Assembly (NCBI GenBank): GCA_964491515.1
Contig: CAZBGQ010000001.1
Location: forward strand, 1-64,000
Direction of reading: 5' to 3'
Source: CAZBGQ01 sp964491515
GTDB lineage: Bacteria > Patescibacteriota > Gracilibacteria > UBA1369 > UBA12473
Length of the DNA stretch: 64,000 nucleotides
The translations under genes were made by a program, and so were the position numbers. The notes below the pieces were generated by a model that did no database searches, had not been told where the DNA came from, and saw only the letters and a program-made list of their open reading frames with translations. Numbering within the stretch: the stretch's first letter is position 1; every line of letters starts with the position of its first letter. Below are positions 32,854 through 41,478 of the stretch, in pieces.

Positions 32854-35475
32854 ATGGCCAAAGACCCCCAAGACACTCCCGAAGAAAATAAAAAGGAGAA
32901 AACAGATGAACCCAAACTAAAGACTCAACTTTTTGAGCCAAACTACAGAGATCGTGCTATTTCAGATGAAATGGAGGAGTGTTATTTGGACTACGCCATG
33001 AGTGTGATTGTATCTCGAGCACTACCAGATGTACGCGACGGACTTAAACCAGTTCACCGCCGCATTCTTTATGTAATGCATGAATCCGGACTACGATCCA
33101 GTGCCCGCTTTAAGAAATCAGCGAATGTGGTTGGAGAAGTACTTGGTAAATACCACCCACATGGGGACAGCGCCGTTTATGACTCCATGGTACGTATGGC
33201 TCAAAGCTTCTCATTACGATATCCGCTCGTAGATGGACAAGGTAACTTTGGATCCATTGATGGAGACAGTGCTGCCGCCTATCGTTATACCGAGGCAAAA
33301 ATGAAGAAAATCGCCGAAGAGTTACTCCATGACATCGACAAAGACACAGTAACTTGGGCTGACAACTACGATGGCACAAAAAAAGAACCTCGAGTACTTC
33401 CCTCCAAAATCCCACAACTCCTTCTAAATGGAACCATGGGAATTGCCGTTGGGATGGCCACCAACATTCCTCCACACAACCTAGGAGAAGTGATTGATGG
33501 AACCATCGCACTCATTAGAAACCCCGAACTCACGGTAGAAGACCTCATGGAATACATTAAAGGCCCTGATTTCCCCACCCGAGGAATCATCTACGATTCA
33601 GAAGCTATCAAAGCCATGTATGTAAATGGTCGTGGCGGCATCAAGATGCGAGCCCGAGCCGAGATTGAAGAAATGAAAAACGGAAGATTCCGCATCCGTG
33701 TCAACGAAATTCCATACCAAGTAAACAAATCAACCCTCATTGAAAAAATGGCTGACTTAGTCCGAGAAAAAAGGATTGTTGGCATTTCTGACATTCGAGA
33801 TGAATCCAGTCGCAACGAAATTCGAATCGTCATTGAACTCAAAAAAGACTCCTATCCTAAGAAGATCCTCAACCAACTCTACAAATTCACAACGATGCAA
33901 ACCAGCTTCAACATGAATATGATTGCATTGGTCGATGGGATCCAACCTCGTCTTCTCAACCTAAAACAAGTACTAGAATACTTTATTCTTCACCGACGAG
34001 AAGTCGTACGACGACGCACCGAATACGATCTCAAAATCGCACAATCACGCGCTCACATCCTAGAAGGACTCAAGATCGCCCTCGATAACATCGATAAAGT
34101 TATCGCAACCATACGCGCATCCAAAACAAAAGAAGAAGCGAAAATAGCATTGATTAAAAACTTCAAACTAAGTGATCTACAAGCACAGGCTATTCTCGAG
34201 ATGAGACTACAAACGTTAGCCGGGCTAGAACGCCAAAAAATTGACGACGAATACAATGAAAAAATCGCATTTATCACCGAGCTTGAAAGCATCTTGGCTG
34301 ATGAAAAAAAAGTATTCGAAATCATCAATGAAGAACTGGCTGAAATGAAAGAAAAATATGGAGACGAACGACGAACTGAAATCGTCCCTCACGCAATAGG
34401 ACAGTTCTCAGCAAAAGACACCATTCCTAATAAACCTATGCTAGTAATCCTTACTAAGGAGAACTACATAAAACGAGTAGAACCAGGCTCCTTTAAACTT
34501 CAAAATCGTGGAGGTAAAGGAATCATTGGCATGAACACTAAAGAAGAAGATGAAATAGCGGTAATGAGATACACACACAACCACGACGAACTACTCTACT
34601 TCACCAATCGTGGACGCGTATTCAAGCTCCCAACCTATGAAATCCCTCAAACATCTCGTACCGCCAAAGGGCAAGCCATTGTAAATCTACTACAACTTGA
34701 AAAAGACGAATCCGTTACCGCCATTCTCAATGCCGGAGACAAGTTCTCAGGTAAATACCTAATTATGGGTACAACCAAAGGCACCATTAAGAAAACAGAC
34801 GTCACACAATTCGAAAATGTCAGGAAAAGTGGTCTCATCGCCATCAAACTTAGAGATGACGACGCACTACAATGGGTCAAACAAAGCGACGGAGAAAGCA
34901 ATGTTGTAATGATAAGTCACGGAGGTCAGTGCATCCAATTCTCAGAGAATGATGTTCGCCCTATGGGGCGAGCTTCTATGGGCGTGCGTGGAATGAAACT
35001 AAAAGGAGAAGATCATGTCATTCAAATGGACATCGTGGCCGAAGATGGCACCGACCTTCTCATCATCACCGAAAATGGATTAGGTAAACGATCCCCACTC
35101 ACCAGCTATCGCTTCCAATCTCGAGGAGGATCTGGAGTTAAGACCGCCAACCTCACCCCCAAAACCGGAAAAATCGTAAAAGCAGAAGTCTTAGAGCCAG
35201 GAATCGAAGGAGACCTAGTAATGGTTTCTAAAGAAGGCCAAATCATTCGGTTGTCCGTGTCTTCCATTCCCACAAGAGGACGCGCGACACAAGGTGTATA
35301 CTTGATGCGCCTTAAGAATAAAAAAGACCGAGTCGCTTCCATCTCTATCATTAGACCAGAACCAATAATAGAAGAAGAAGAAGAACCCAAGCCAGAAGAC
35401 AATAAAAAGGCAGACACAAAATCCGCTAAAAAAACCGATAAAAGCTCGGAACCAGAACAGACCAGCTTAGTCTAA
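32854..35475 (+). CDS. gyrA: DNA gyrase subunit A
   Basis: Breakage-rejoining subunit of gyrase. The 873-residue protein shows LDYAMSVIVSRALPDVRDGLKPVHRR at its start in family form. The catalytic Tyr lies in the AAYRYTEAKM segment (near residue 150). The C-terminal domain carries a GyrA box as QNRGGKG (consensus QRRGGKG) near residue 550, which identifies gyrase and not topoisomerase IV. Six repeats of the beta-pinwheel follow. The quinolone-region motif HPHGDSAVYD is standard. The C-terminus ends in a Glu/Lys-rich tail. It is unlinked to gyrB here (11 kb, opposite strand). Confidence 0.95.
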   Translation: MAKDPQDTPEENKKEKTDEPKLKTQLFEPNYRDRAISDEMEECYLDYAMSVIVSRALPDVRDGLKPVHRRILYVMHESGLRSSARFKKSANVVGEVLGKYHPHGDSAVYDSMVRMAQSFSLRYPLVDGQGNFGSIDGDSAAAYRYTEAKMKKIAEELLHDIDKDTVTWADNYDGTKKEPRVLPSKIPQLLLNGTMGIAVGMATNIPPHNLGEVIDGTIALIRNPELTVEDLMEYIKGPDFPTRGIIYDSEAIKAMYVNGRGGIKMRARAEIEEMKNGRFRIRVNEIPYQVNKSTLIEKMADLVREKRIVGISDIRDESSRNEIRIVIELKKDSYPKKILNQLYKFTTMQTSFNMNMIALVDGIQPRLLNLKQVLEYFILHRREVVRRRTEYDLKIAQSRAHILEGLKIALDNIDKVIATIRASKTKEEAKIALIKNFKLSDLQAQAILEMRLQTLAGLERQKIDDEYNEKIAFITELESILADEKKVFEIINEELAEMKEKYGDERRTEIVPHAIGQFSAKDTIPNKPMLVILTKENYIKRVEPGSFKLQNRGGKGIIGMNTKEEDEIAVMRYTHNHDELLYFTNRGRVFKLPTYEIPQTSRTAKGQAIVNLLQLEKDESVTAILNAGDKFSGKYLIMGTTKGTIKKTDVTQFENVRKSGLIAIKLRDDDALQWVKQSDGESNVVMISHGGQCIQFSENDVRPMGRASMGVRGMKLKGEDHVIQMDIVAEDGTDLLIITENGLGKRSPLTSYRFQSRGGSGVKTANLTPKTGKIVKAEVLEPGIEGDLVMVSKEGQIIRLSVSSIPTRGRATQGVYLMRLKNKKDRVASISIIRPEPIIEEEEEPKPEDNKKADTKSAKKTDKSSEPEQTSLV

Positions 35476-35495
35476 AAAAATCTTAGCCGGTTTCT

Positions 35496-36863
35496 ATGAA
35501 ATTCTCTCTACATCGCACATCCATTCTTCTAATTAGTAGCTTACTGCTATTACTACCAATGCAACTTGCATTTGCAAATGGAGATTTAGAGATTAAACCA
35601 GAAAATTTAACTCTTTCCGATGCCACGGTTGTTCATCTTCAAGCAGTAAAAATTTATGCCACTGTCACTAATAATAGTAACAAAGACCTACTAGGCTCTG
35701 TACAGTTCAAAAATCTCACCACAGGAAATTCCATTGGAAGTGATCAACCAATTTCGGTTCTAGCAGGCTCTACAGACAGCGTGTTTGTAGAATGGGCACC
35801 AGGAGCAGGAACCTACACCGTTTCTGCCACCGTAATTCCATGGAGTACCATCAACGACGATCCCGCCAACAATCAAACTCAATTCACTCTCACCGTCGAT
35901 TACGACTACGACAATGATGGGGTGGGTAACGCACAAGACCCTGACGACGATAATGATGATGTTCCCGACACCGAAGACACCTTCCCTTTAGATGAAACTG
36001 AATCCGTAGACACCGACGAAGACGGCCAAGGAAACAATGCCGACGAAGACGATGACAATGACGGGGTTAAAGACACTGAAGACGCTCTTCCCGAAGATCC
36101 CACAGAGACCGTAGACACCGATAACGACGGGCAAGGAAACAATGCCGACGAAGATGACGACAACGACGGACTCACTGACACTCAGGAACTCGAAGGTGTT
36201 CTTGTTAACGAAGCAACTAAATCCAACAACAACCTATCCGCAAATTCATTAGAAGCGGCACCAGCGACTCAAGTAAGAGTAATCACCGATCCTCAAAACC
36301 CAGACACCGATTCAGACGGAGTGATCGATGGCAACGACGCCTTCCCCACCGATGAGACAGAATGGGTCGACACAGATAATGACGGATTAGGAAACAACAC
36401 CGATCTTGACGATGAGAACGATGGATTAGTAGACCTTGAAGATGAATTCCCATTAAACATGGGCCCAGTCATAGTATTTGATCAATATGAATCTTCGGAA
36501 GAAGGAAACGGAGCAAATGCCGTTCGTCGATTCCTAGTCTATGATGCCTCCGATTCCTATGACCCAGAAGGAGGAGCCGTCGCCTATCGATGGTTCAGTA
36601 AAGATGGCCGTCTCATTGGAGAAGAAGCCATACTAAAATTAGACGTAGAAACCAGTTCCTTCCTACCAGCAAGCCTCATGATCATCGATGATCTTGGCGA
36701 AACCCGCTCTCTCGACCTTTCCAAAGAGGCAAAACGCTACTTTGGAGCCATGGGAAGCGCCCTTCTTATTTCTCTGCTATTTGCACTTGCATTGATGATG
36801 CTCTTGAAGTACACTTCGACCGCTTCTAAAAAGAGCAAATCAATTAAATCAAAAAAACGATGA
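35496..36863 (+). CDS. surface protein with thrombospondin type 3 calcium-binding repeats
   Basis: A 455-residue exported protein. A signal peptide spans about 1-27 (ending AFA). Residues about 30-130 form an Ig-like CARDB-type domain (LQAVKIYATVTNNSNKDL). Asp-rich thrombospondin type 3 repeats run from about 135 to 320 (units like DTDNDGQGNNADEDDDNDG), each expected to bind Ca2+. A PKD-like domain follows (about 325-400, VYDASDSYDPEGG). One membrane helix lies near 418-440, followed by a Lys/Ser-rich cytoplasmic tail. It therefore is anchored at the C-terminus. It starts 20 bases after gyrA and overlaps the bL31 gene by 4 bases, an odd partnership. Confidence 0.8.
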   Translation: MKFSLHRTSILLISSLLLLLPMQLAFANGDLEIKPENLTLSDATVVHLQAVKIYATVTNNSNKDLLGSVQFKNLTTGNSIGSDQPISVLAGSTDSVFVEWAPGAGTYTVSATVIPWSTINDDPANNQTQFTLTVDYDYDNDGVGNAQDPDDDNDDVPDTEDTFPLDETESVDTDEDGQGNNADEDDDNDGVKDTEDALPEDPTETVDTDNDGQGNNADEDDDNDGLTDTQELEGVLVNEATKSNNNLSANSLEAAPATQVRVITDPQNPDTDSDGVIDGNDAFPTDETEWVDTDNDGLGNNTDLDDENDGLVDLEDEFPLNMGPVIVFDQYESSEEGNGANAVRRFLVYDASDSYDPEGGAVAYRWFSKDGRLIGEEAILKLDVETSSFLPASLMIIDDLGETRSLDLSKEAKRYFGAMGSALLISLLFALALMMLLKYTSTASKKSKSIKSKKR

Positions 36864-37444
36864 AAACTGACATTCACCCAAAAACCTACCGAGCGGTAGC
36901 TTTCCAAGACACTAACACTAGTGCCATATTCATTATCAAATCATGTGTTGAAACAACCGAAACCATAAAACACAAAGGCTCTGAATACCCACTATTTAAG
37001 ACAGAAATTTCAAGCGCATCTCACCCTTTCTATACTGGTAAGAAGATGACAGTGGATACCGCAGGACGCATCGAGAAATTTGAAGCACAAAAGAAAGCAG
37101 CTGAAGCCAGAAAAGCAGAACAAGCACAACGATCAAAGAAAGAACGTAAACGAAACACCTTTGAAGACAAAGTAAACGAAGAACTCCAAAAACAACTCGA
37201 CGCCGACAAGAAAAAAGAGGACAAATTAATGGCGAAAATCAAGAAAAATAGCAGTCCAAAGGCATCAATTCTCGAAGACCCTACTGAAGTCGAAGAAGTC
37301 GTCGAAGAGGTCGCCAAAGAAGCCGCCGAAGAGGTCGCCGAAGAGGTCGCCGAAGAAGTCGTCGAAGAGGTTGCCAAAGAAGCCGCCGAAGAGGTTGCCA
37401 AAGAAGCCACCGAAGAGGTCGCCGAAGACAAGGCCGCTGCCTAA
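36860..37444 (+). CDS. rpmE: large ribosomal subunit protein bL31 with a long C-terminal extension
   Basis: Residues 1-75 match bL31 of the zinc-free (type B) form: MKTDIHPKTYRAVAFQDTN, then EYPLFKTEISSASHPFYTGKK and VDTAGRIEKF, with no CxxC zinc pair. Normal bL31 ends there. This one continues for about 120 residues: first a Lys/Ala/Glu helix (about 75-130), then a run of short acidic repeats built on EEVAEE and EEVAKEA (about 140-190). At DNA level the tail is a tandem array of GAAGAGGTCGCC-like 12-mers. It overlaps the surface-protein gene upstream by 4 bases (ATGA) and precedes aroC by 9 bases. The tail's function is unknown. Confidence 0.88.
   Translation: MKTDIHPKTYRAVAFQDTNTSAIFIIKSCVETTETIKHKGSEYPLFKTEISSASHPFYTGKKMTVDTAGRIEKFEAQKKAAEARKAEQAQRSKKERKRNTFEDKVNEELQKQLDADKKKEDKLMAKIKKNSSPKASILEDPTEVEEVVEEVAKEAAEEVAEEVAEEVVEEVAKEAAEEVAKEATEEVAEDKAAA
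37290..37432 (+). repeat. 12-base tandem repeats encoding the acidic tail of bL31
   Basis: Imperfect repeats of GAAGAGGTCGCC and GAAGAAGCCGCC type fill this stretch in register with the reading frame. They encode Glu-Glu-Val-Ala and Lys-Glu-Ala-Ala units. Such arrays can change length by slippage in steps of four codons without breaking the frame. Confidence 0.75.
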
Positions 37445-37453
37445 CCTTATCGT

Positions 37454-38440
37454 ATGCCCGGTAACACGTTTGGAACCATATTTCGAGTCACCACATGGGG
37501 AGAATCTCATGGAAAAGCGCTCGGAGGTGTTATTGATGGCTGCCCTGCCGGCATTCCTCTTTCCGAGAGGGACATTCAACCGGAACTAGACCGACGACGA
37601 CCAGGACAAAGCAACATCACCACAGCCAGAAACGAACTAGACCAGGTAGAAATACTGTCTGGTGTTTTCGAGGGAAAAACCACCGGCACCCCGATTTCAC
37701 TAATCATTCACAATAAAGACCAAAAATCCGAGGATTACGACAAACTTCGAGACACTCATCGGCCACAACACGCAGACAAGACCTATGAGCTAAAGTATGG
37801 CATTCGAGATCATCGAGGCGGCGGCCGCGCCTCAGCCAGGGAGACCGCGATACGTGTGGCGGCCGCCGCCGTGACAAAAAAAATGTTCAGCCATAAAGGA
37901 CTCTCCACACAAGTGATTGCACACACACAGCAAATCCAAGAACTAAAGGTAGAACGTCCTGATTTTGACGTGATTGAAAAAAACCCAGTCCGCGCCGCAG
38001 ACCTCAACATCGCCAAGCAAATGGAAACACGCATTCTCGAACTCAAAGAACAAGGTAATTCCGTGGGCGCTACCATTGAATGCACCATTCTAAATGCTCC
38101 CATTGGACTAGGGGAGCCGGTCTTCGACAAATTCAAAGCCGACCTAGCCAAAGCCATGCTCAGTATCAATGCGGTCCTTGGATTCGAATACGGAGCTGGA
38201 TTTGAAGCCGCTCAACTCACAGGAAAAGAGAACAACCAACGCAAAAACGGCATCTATGGAGGCATCACCGATGGTGAACCTATCACGTTCAGAATTGCCC
38301 TTAAACCCACCTCTTCCATTGATGTAGGTGGTCGTCACGATCCTTGCCTTGCCCCACGCGCCGTTCCCATCGTAGAAGCCATGGCATGGCTCGTACTAGG
38401 TGACCACACCTTAAGACAGCTAACAACTCGAATCAATTGA
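37454..38440 (+). CDS. aroC: chorismate synthase
   Basis: Seventh and last shikimate step: removes phosphate from EPSP to give chorismate using reduced FMN. Signatures are all present: GNTFGTIFRVTTWGESHG at the start with the conserved active-site His, then RRRPGQSNITTARNE, the HRGGGRASARET segment, and RHDPCLAPRAVPIVEAM near the C-terminus. At 328 residues it is shorter than the usual 350-390. It lies 21 kb from the other aro genes, behind the bL31 gene, so it is not under the aromatic attenuator. The ATG at 37454 gives the correct family N-terminus. Confidence 0.95.
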   Translation: MPGNTFGTIFRVTTWGESHGKALGGVIDGCPAGIPLSERDIQPELDRRRPGQSNITTARNELDQVEILSGVFEGKTTGTPISLIIHNKDQKSEDYDKLRDTHRPQHADKTYELKYGIRDHRGGGRASARETAIRVAAAAVTKKMFSHKGLSTQVIAHTQQIQELKVERPDFDVIEKNPVRAADLNIAKQMETRILELKEQGNSVGATIECTILNAPIGLGEPVFDKFKADLAKAMLSINAVLGFEYGAGFEAAQLTGKENNQRKNGIYGGITDGEPITFRIALKPTSSIDVGGRHDPCLAPRAVPIVEAMAWLVLGDHTLRQLTTRIN

Positions 38441-38508
38441 CCCCTCTCCTCTCCCGAAAATAGTATAAGCAAGCTAAATATATCCTCCTCATTCTTTAAT
38501 TTTTTTAC

Positions 38509-39633
38509 ATGAAGAAAACAAATCTCATTTTCAGTTCATTTGCAATCATTGCACTGCTTATCATGGCAGGATGTGCCGGCACTTCCACTAAAAACGAAAC
38601 ATACACCATTGGTGGAATCGCCCCTCTCACAGGAGATAACGCCAGTTATGGTATCGAAAAACAACGTATTTCCGAAATCTCACTCGCTCACGTGAATGAA
38701 GCTTGGGCAGACAAAGGAATGACATTAAATATTCAATGGGAAGATGGCGCTTGTAAAAGGGAAAATGCTTCCACCGCCGCTCAAAAACTCATAGACATCG
38801 ACAAAGTTCAACTCATTCATGGCGGGTTCTGTAACAAGGAAACCCTAGCATCCGCCCCTATTACAGAAGCAGCCGGAGTGATTTTATTTTCCTCAGCTTC
38901 CAGCAGCCCGGAGGTAAGCGCAGCCGGAGACTTTGTTTATAGGAACTGGCCATCAGATGCCTCCCAGGGGAAAAGAATGGCAGAATTAGCCAGCGAACTT
39001 GGATACACAAACATCGCCGTCATCACCGAACAACAAAACGATACACTTGGAATTTCAACAGTATTCAAAGAAAAATTTGAAGCTCTCGGAGGAACGGTCA
39101 CAGAAGAAACGTATCCATCTGAAAACATCGACTTCAAAACCCAACTCACCAAATTGAACAACAACGATATCGACACATTTTTTCTAAACCCTCAAACCCC
39201 CATCAAAGCCGAAATCATCATCAAACAAATGCAGGAACTTGGAATTGAAGGGCCATTCATCTTAAACAACGTTTCTGGAACCAACCTCAAAGTGACCAAA
39301 AACTTCAGCGAATACTTAGAAGGATCATTCACCCTCACTCCTTTCATCGACGAAGATTCTGAGACACTCAAAACACTTAAGGAGGAATATTTGGCCATCC
39401 ACGGAAAAGATTTCAATTATCTTGAATATGGAGCCGCCGCCTACGATGCCGTTCAGATATTGGCCGATGCCATTGAGGCCGTTGGAAACAACGCAGCAGC
39501 CGTTCAAGCTTACTTTAATGACTATCCTGGATACGATGGACTCATGGGCCCAACCAATTTCGATAAAAACGGTGATCCTATCAATGGACACTCTGTTTTC
39601 ATGATTAGTGAAGGAGAACTCAAACTTAATTAA
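38509..39633 (+). CDS. ABC transporter substrate-binding lipoprotein, Leu/Ile/Val type
   Basis: A 374-residue lipoprotein of the type 1 periplasmic-binding fold (LivJ/LivK family). The signal peptide ends in lipobox IMAGC (Cys near residue 21). The mature part begins with the family strand YTIGGIAPLTGDNASYG. The ligand-contact regions LIHGGFCNKETLASAPI and ILFSSASSSPE follow, and NIAVITEQQND marks the second lobe. No permease or ATPase gene is adjacent, so it is an orphan here. It may serve transporter parts encoded elsewhere or act as a sensor. Ligand unknown; an amino acid or small carboxylate is typical of the family. Confidence 0.85.
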   Translation: MKKTNLIFSSFAIIALLIMAGCAGTSTKNETYTIGGIAPLTGDNASYGIEKQRISEISLAHVNEAWADKGMTLNIQWEDGACKRENASTAAQKLIDIDKVQLIHGGFCNKETLASAPITEAAGVILFSSASSSPEVSAAGDFVYRNWPSDASQGKRMAELASELGYTNIAVITEQQNDTLGISTVFKEKFEALGGTVTEETYPSENIDFKTQLTKLNNNDIDTFFLNPQTPIKAEIIIKQMQELGIEGPFILNNVSGTNLKVTKNFSEYLEGSFTLTPFIDEDSETLKTLKEEYLAIHGKDFNYLEYGAAAYDAVQILADAIEAVGNNAAAVQAYFNDYPGYDGLMGPTNFDKNGDPINGHSVFMISEGELKLN

Positions 39634-39731
39634 CATTTAAAACTCAAAACTGAGCCGAGCCAACTGCAGCAGATGTTGAGACAATGGAAGATTCAGACAA
39701 AATCAGATAAACCTGCTAGGATACGGCTAGT

Positions 39732-40871
39732 ATGTTCACATTCACCCTCGAAAAATCAGATGGAAACGCCCGTACTGGTTCATATAAGACCCCTCATGGG
39801 AGTTTTCAAACACCGGCGTTCATCAGTTGCGGAACCAAGGGCACCGTCAAATGCCTCGACATGCAAGACCTTAACGCATTAGGAGCTGAAATAATCCTTG
39901 CCAACACCTATCACCTAGCCCTTCGACCTGGAGCAGATGCAGTTGAAAAGTATGGAGGACTTCATAAGTGGATAGGATGGGATAAACCATTACTCACCGA
40001 TTCCGGAGGTTTTCAAGTATTTTCACTCAACAAAAATCGAAAAATCACTAATGATGGCGTTACCTTCAAATCACACCTCAACGGAGATGAAATCTTCTTC
40101 AATCCTGAAATTGCCATGCAAATCCAAGAGAAACTAGGAGCCGACATCATCATGGCATTCGATGAATGTGCCGCCGGTGACAGTTCTAAATCCTACGCAC
40201 GCGATGCCATGAAACGAACACATGACTGGGCAGTTCGCTGCAAAACAGAACATGAAAAGCTCCAACATCAACGAATGGCTGCCGGAAAACCACCCCAAGC
40301 CTTATTTCCGATCATTCAAGGAGTGATATACGACGATCTACGCGTGGAATCAGCCAAATTCATGGCCGACTTAGACCTACCCGGTATTGCCGTGGGAGGA
40401 CTCAGCGTTGGAGAATCAAAAGAACATATGTACCGAACCCTCAATGTCATTCGACCACACCTCCCTCCAGACAAAATTCACTACCTCATGGGAGTGGGGA
40501 GTCCGGAAGATTTAGTCGAAGGCGTGGCCCGCGGCATTGACTTATTCGACTGCGTGCTGCCCACACGATTAGCACGTCATGGAGCATTCTGGACAGACAC
40601 CGGACGTCACAATTTGAAGAACAAAAAATTTGAACAAGTAGCCGACCCCCTCCAAAAAGATTGTACCTGCACAACCTGTAAAAACCATCCAACAAGTTAC
40701 CTTAGACATTTATTTATGGAGAATGAAATCACCGCCCTCAGACTCATCACCATTCATAACCTTCACTTTTTATTAGACTTGATGCGCCGAATACGGCACC
40801 ATATAAACGAAGGAACCTTTAAAAAATTCCGCACCGAATTCACCCAAAACTACCAAATCACTAAAAACTAA
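39732..40871 (+). CDS. tgt: tRNA-guanine transglycosylase
   Basis: Exchanges guanine 34 for preQ1 (bacteria) in GUN-anticodon tRNAs on the way to queuosine. The 379-residue protein has the catalytic Asp in LLTDSGGFQVFSL. A second Asp lies in the IDLFDCVLPTRLARHG region, and substrate-recognition motifs GIAVGGLSVGE and HYLMGVGSPED are present. The zinc site is CTCTTCKNH with a distal His. No other queuosine gene (queC, D, E, F, A, G) is in the window; preQ1 salvage or synthesis must be looked for elsewhere. The ATG at 39732 is 9 bases after a TAGGAT -10-like box. Confidence 0.94.
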   Translation: MFTFTLEKSDGNARTGSYKTPHGSFQTPAFISCGTKGTVKCLDMQDLNALGAEIILANTYHLALRPGADAVEKYGGLHKWIGWDKPLLTDSGGFQVFSLNKNRKITNDGVTFKSHLNGDEIFFNPEIAMQIQEKLGADIIMAFDECAAGDSSKSYARDAMKRTHDWAVRCKTEHEKLQHQRMAAGKPPQALFPIIQGVIYDDLRVESAKFMADLDLPGIAVGGLSVGESKEHMYRTLNVIRPHLPPDKIHYLMGVGSPEDLVEGVARGIDLFDCVLPTRLARHGAFWTDTGRHNLKNKKFEQVADPLQKDCTCTTCKNHPTSYLRHLFMENEITALRLITIHNLHFLLDLMRRIRHHINEGTFKKFRTEFTQNYQITKN

Positions 40872-40896
40872 AAACTACCAACTAAAAACTAACTTC

Positions 40897-41475
40897 ATGA
40901 TCGCCCACCTCTCCGGAAAACTCATTCGAAAAACAGAACGCACACTCATTCTTGATGTGAACGGAGTGGGTTATTTAGTAAACAGCCCCGCTCCCCTATT
41001 GGAAAAAGCCGAACTACACCTTCCACTCGATTTGCACATACACACCGTTGTACGCGAAGATGACCTAAGTTTATATGGATTCGAAACACTTGAAGATCTA
41101 GGCCTATTTCAGCTTCTCATCAGTGTAAACGGAGTTGGACCACGCCTAGGAATGGATCTATTCGCAACTTCCATAGATACCATCAAAAAGGCCATTCTTG
41201 AAAATAACACACAAGCACTCACTCAAATGAAAGGCATTGGCAAGAAAACAGCCGAACGTATCATCCTTGAATTAAAAGACAAATTAGGAGATCTCGGATA
41301 TGACGAAGCCAATGTCATCAAATCCAAACCAAAAGACGACGTACCAGACGATGTCCTACACGCACTAATAGGTCTTGGGTACCACCACAAAGACATCACT
41401 CGTGTATTTCGAAGCATCAAATCTCCCCTAGAAACCTCCGAAGACCTCATTAAGTACTTCCTCAAAAACATTTAG
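40897..41475 (+). CDS. ruvA: Holliday junction branch migration protein RuvA
   Basis: Binds Holliday junctions as a tetramer and loads RuvB. The 192-residue protein shows the N-terminal OB domain (MIAHLSGKLI, LYGFETLEDLGLFQLLISVNGVGPR), the paired helix-hairpin-helix motifs (SVNGVGPRLGM and QMKGIGKKTAERIILELKDK), and the C-terminal RuvB-contact domain (LIGLGYHHKDI). It lies 25 bases after tgt; between them is a short A-rich repeat (AACTAAAAACT). It is 3 bases before pepP. ruvC lies 7.4 kb downstream and ruvB is not in the window. Confidence 0.95.
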   Translation: MIAHLSGKLIRKTERTLILDVNGVGYLVNSPAPLLEKAELHLPLDLHIHTVVREDDLSLYGFETLEDLGLFQLLISVNGVGPRLGMDLFATSIDTIKKAILENNTQALTQMKGIGKKTAERIILELKDKLGDLGYDEANVIKSKPKDDVPDDVLHALIGLGYHHKDITRVFRSIKSPLETSEDLIKYFLKNI

Positions 41476-41478
41476 CCC

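Noticed and set aside
35906..36181. Minus-strand Ser-rich ORF opposite the thrombospondin repeats
   Set aside because: Shadow of the Asp-codon repeats; no independent coding signal.
37030..37579. Minus-strand ORFs of 104-133 codons opposite the bL31 tail
   Set aside because: They are Ser/Ala/Thr or Gly/Phe/Asp low-complexity shadows of the 12-base repeats.
40861..40896. A-rich direct repeats (AACTAAAAACT) before ruvA
   Set aside because: Only three short imperfect units in a 35-base gap; likely simple-sequence drift without function.
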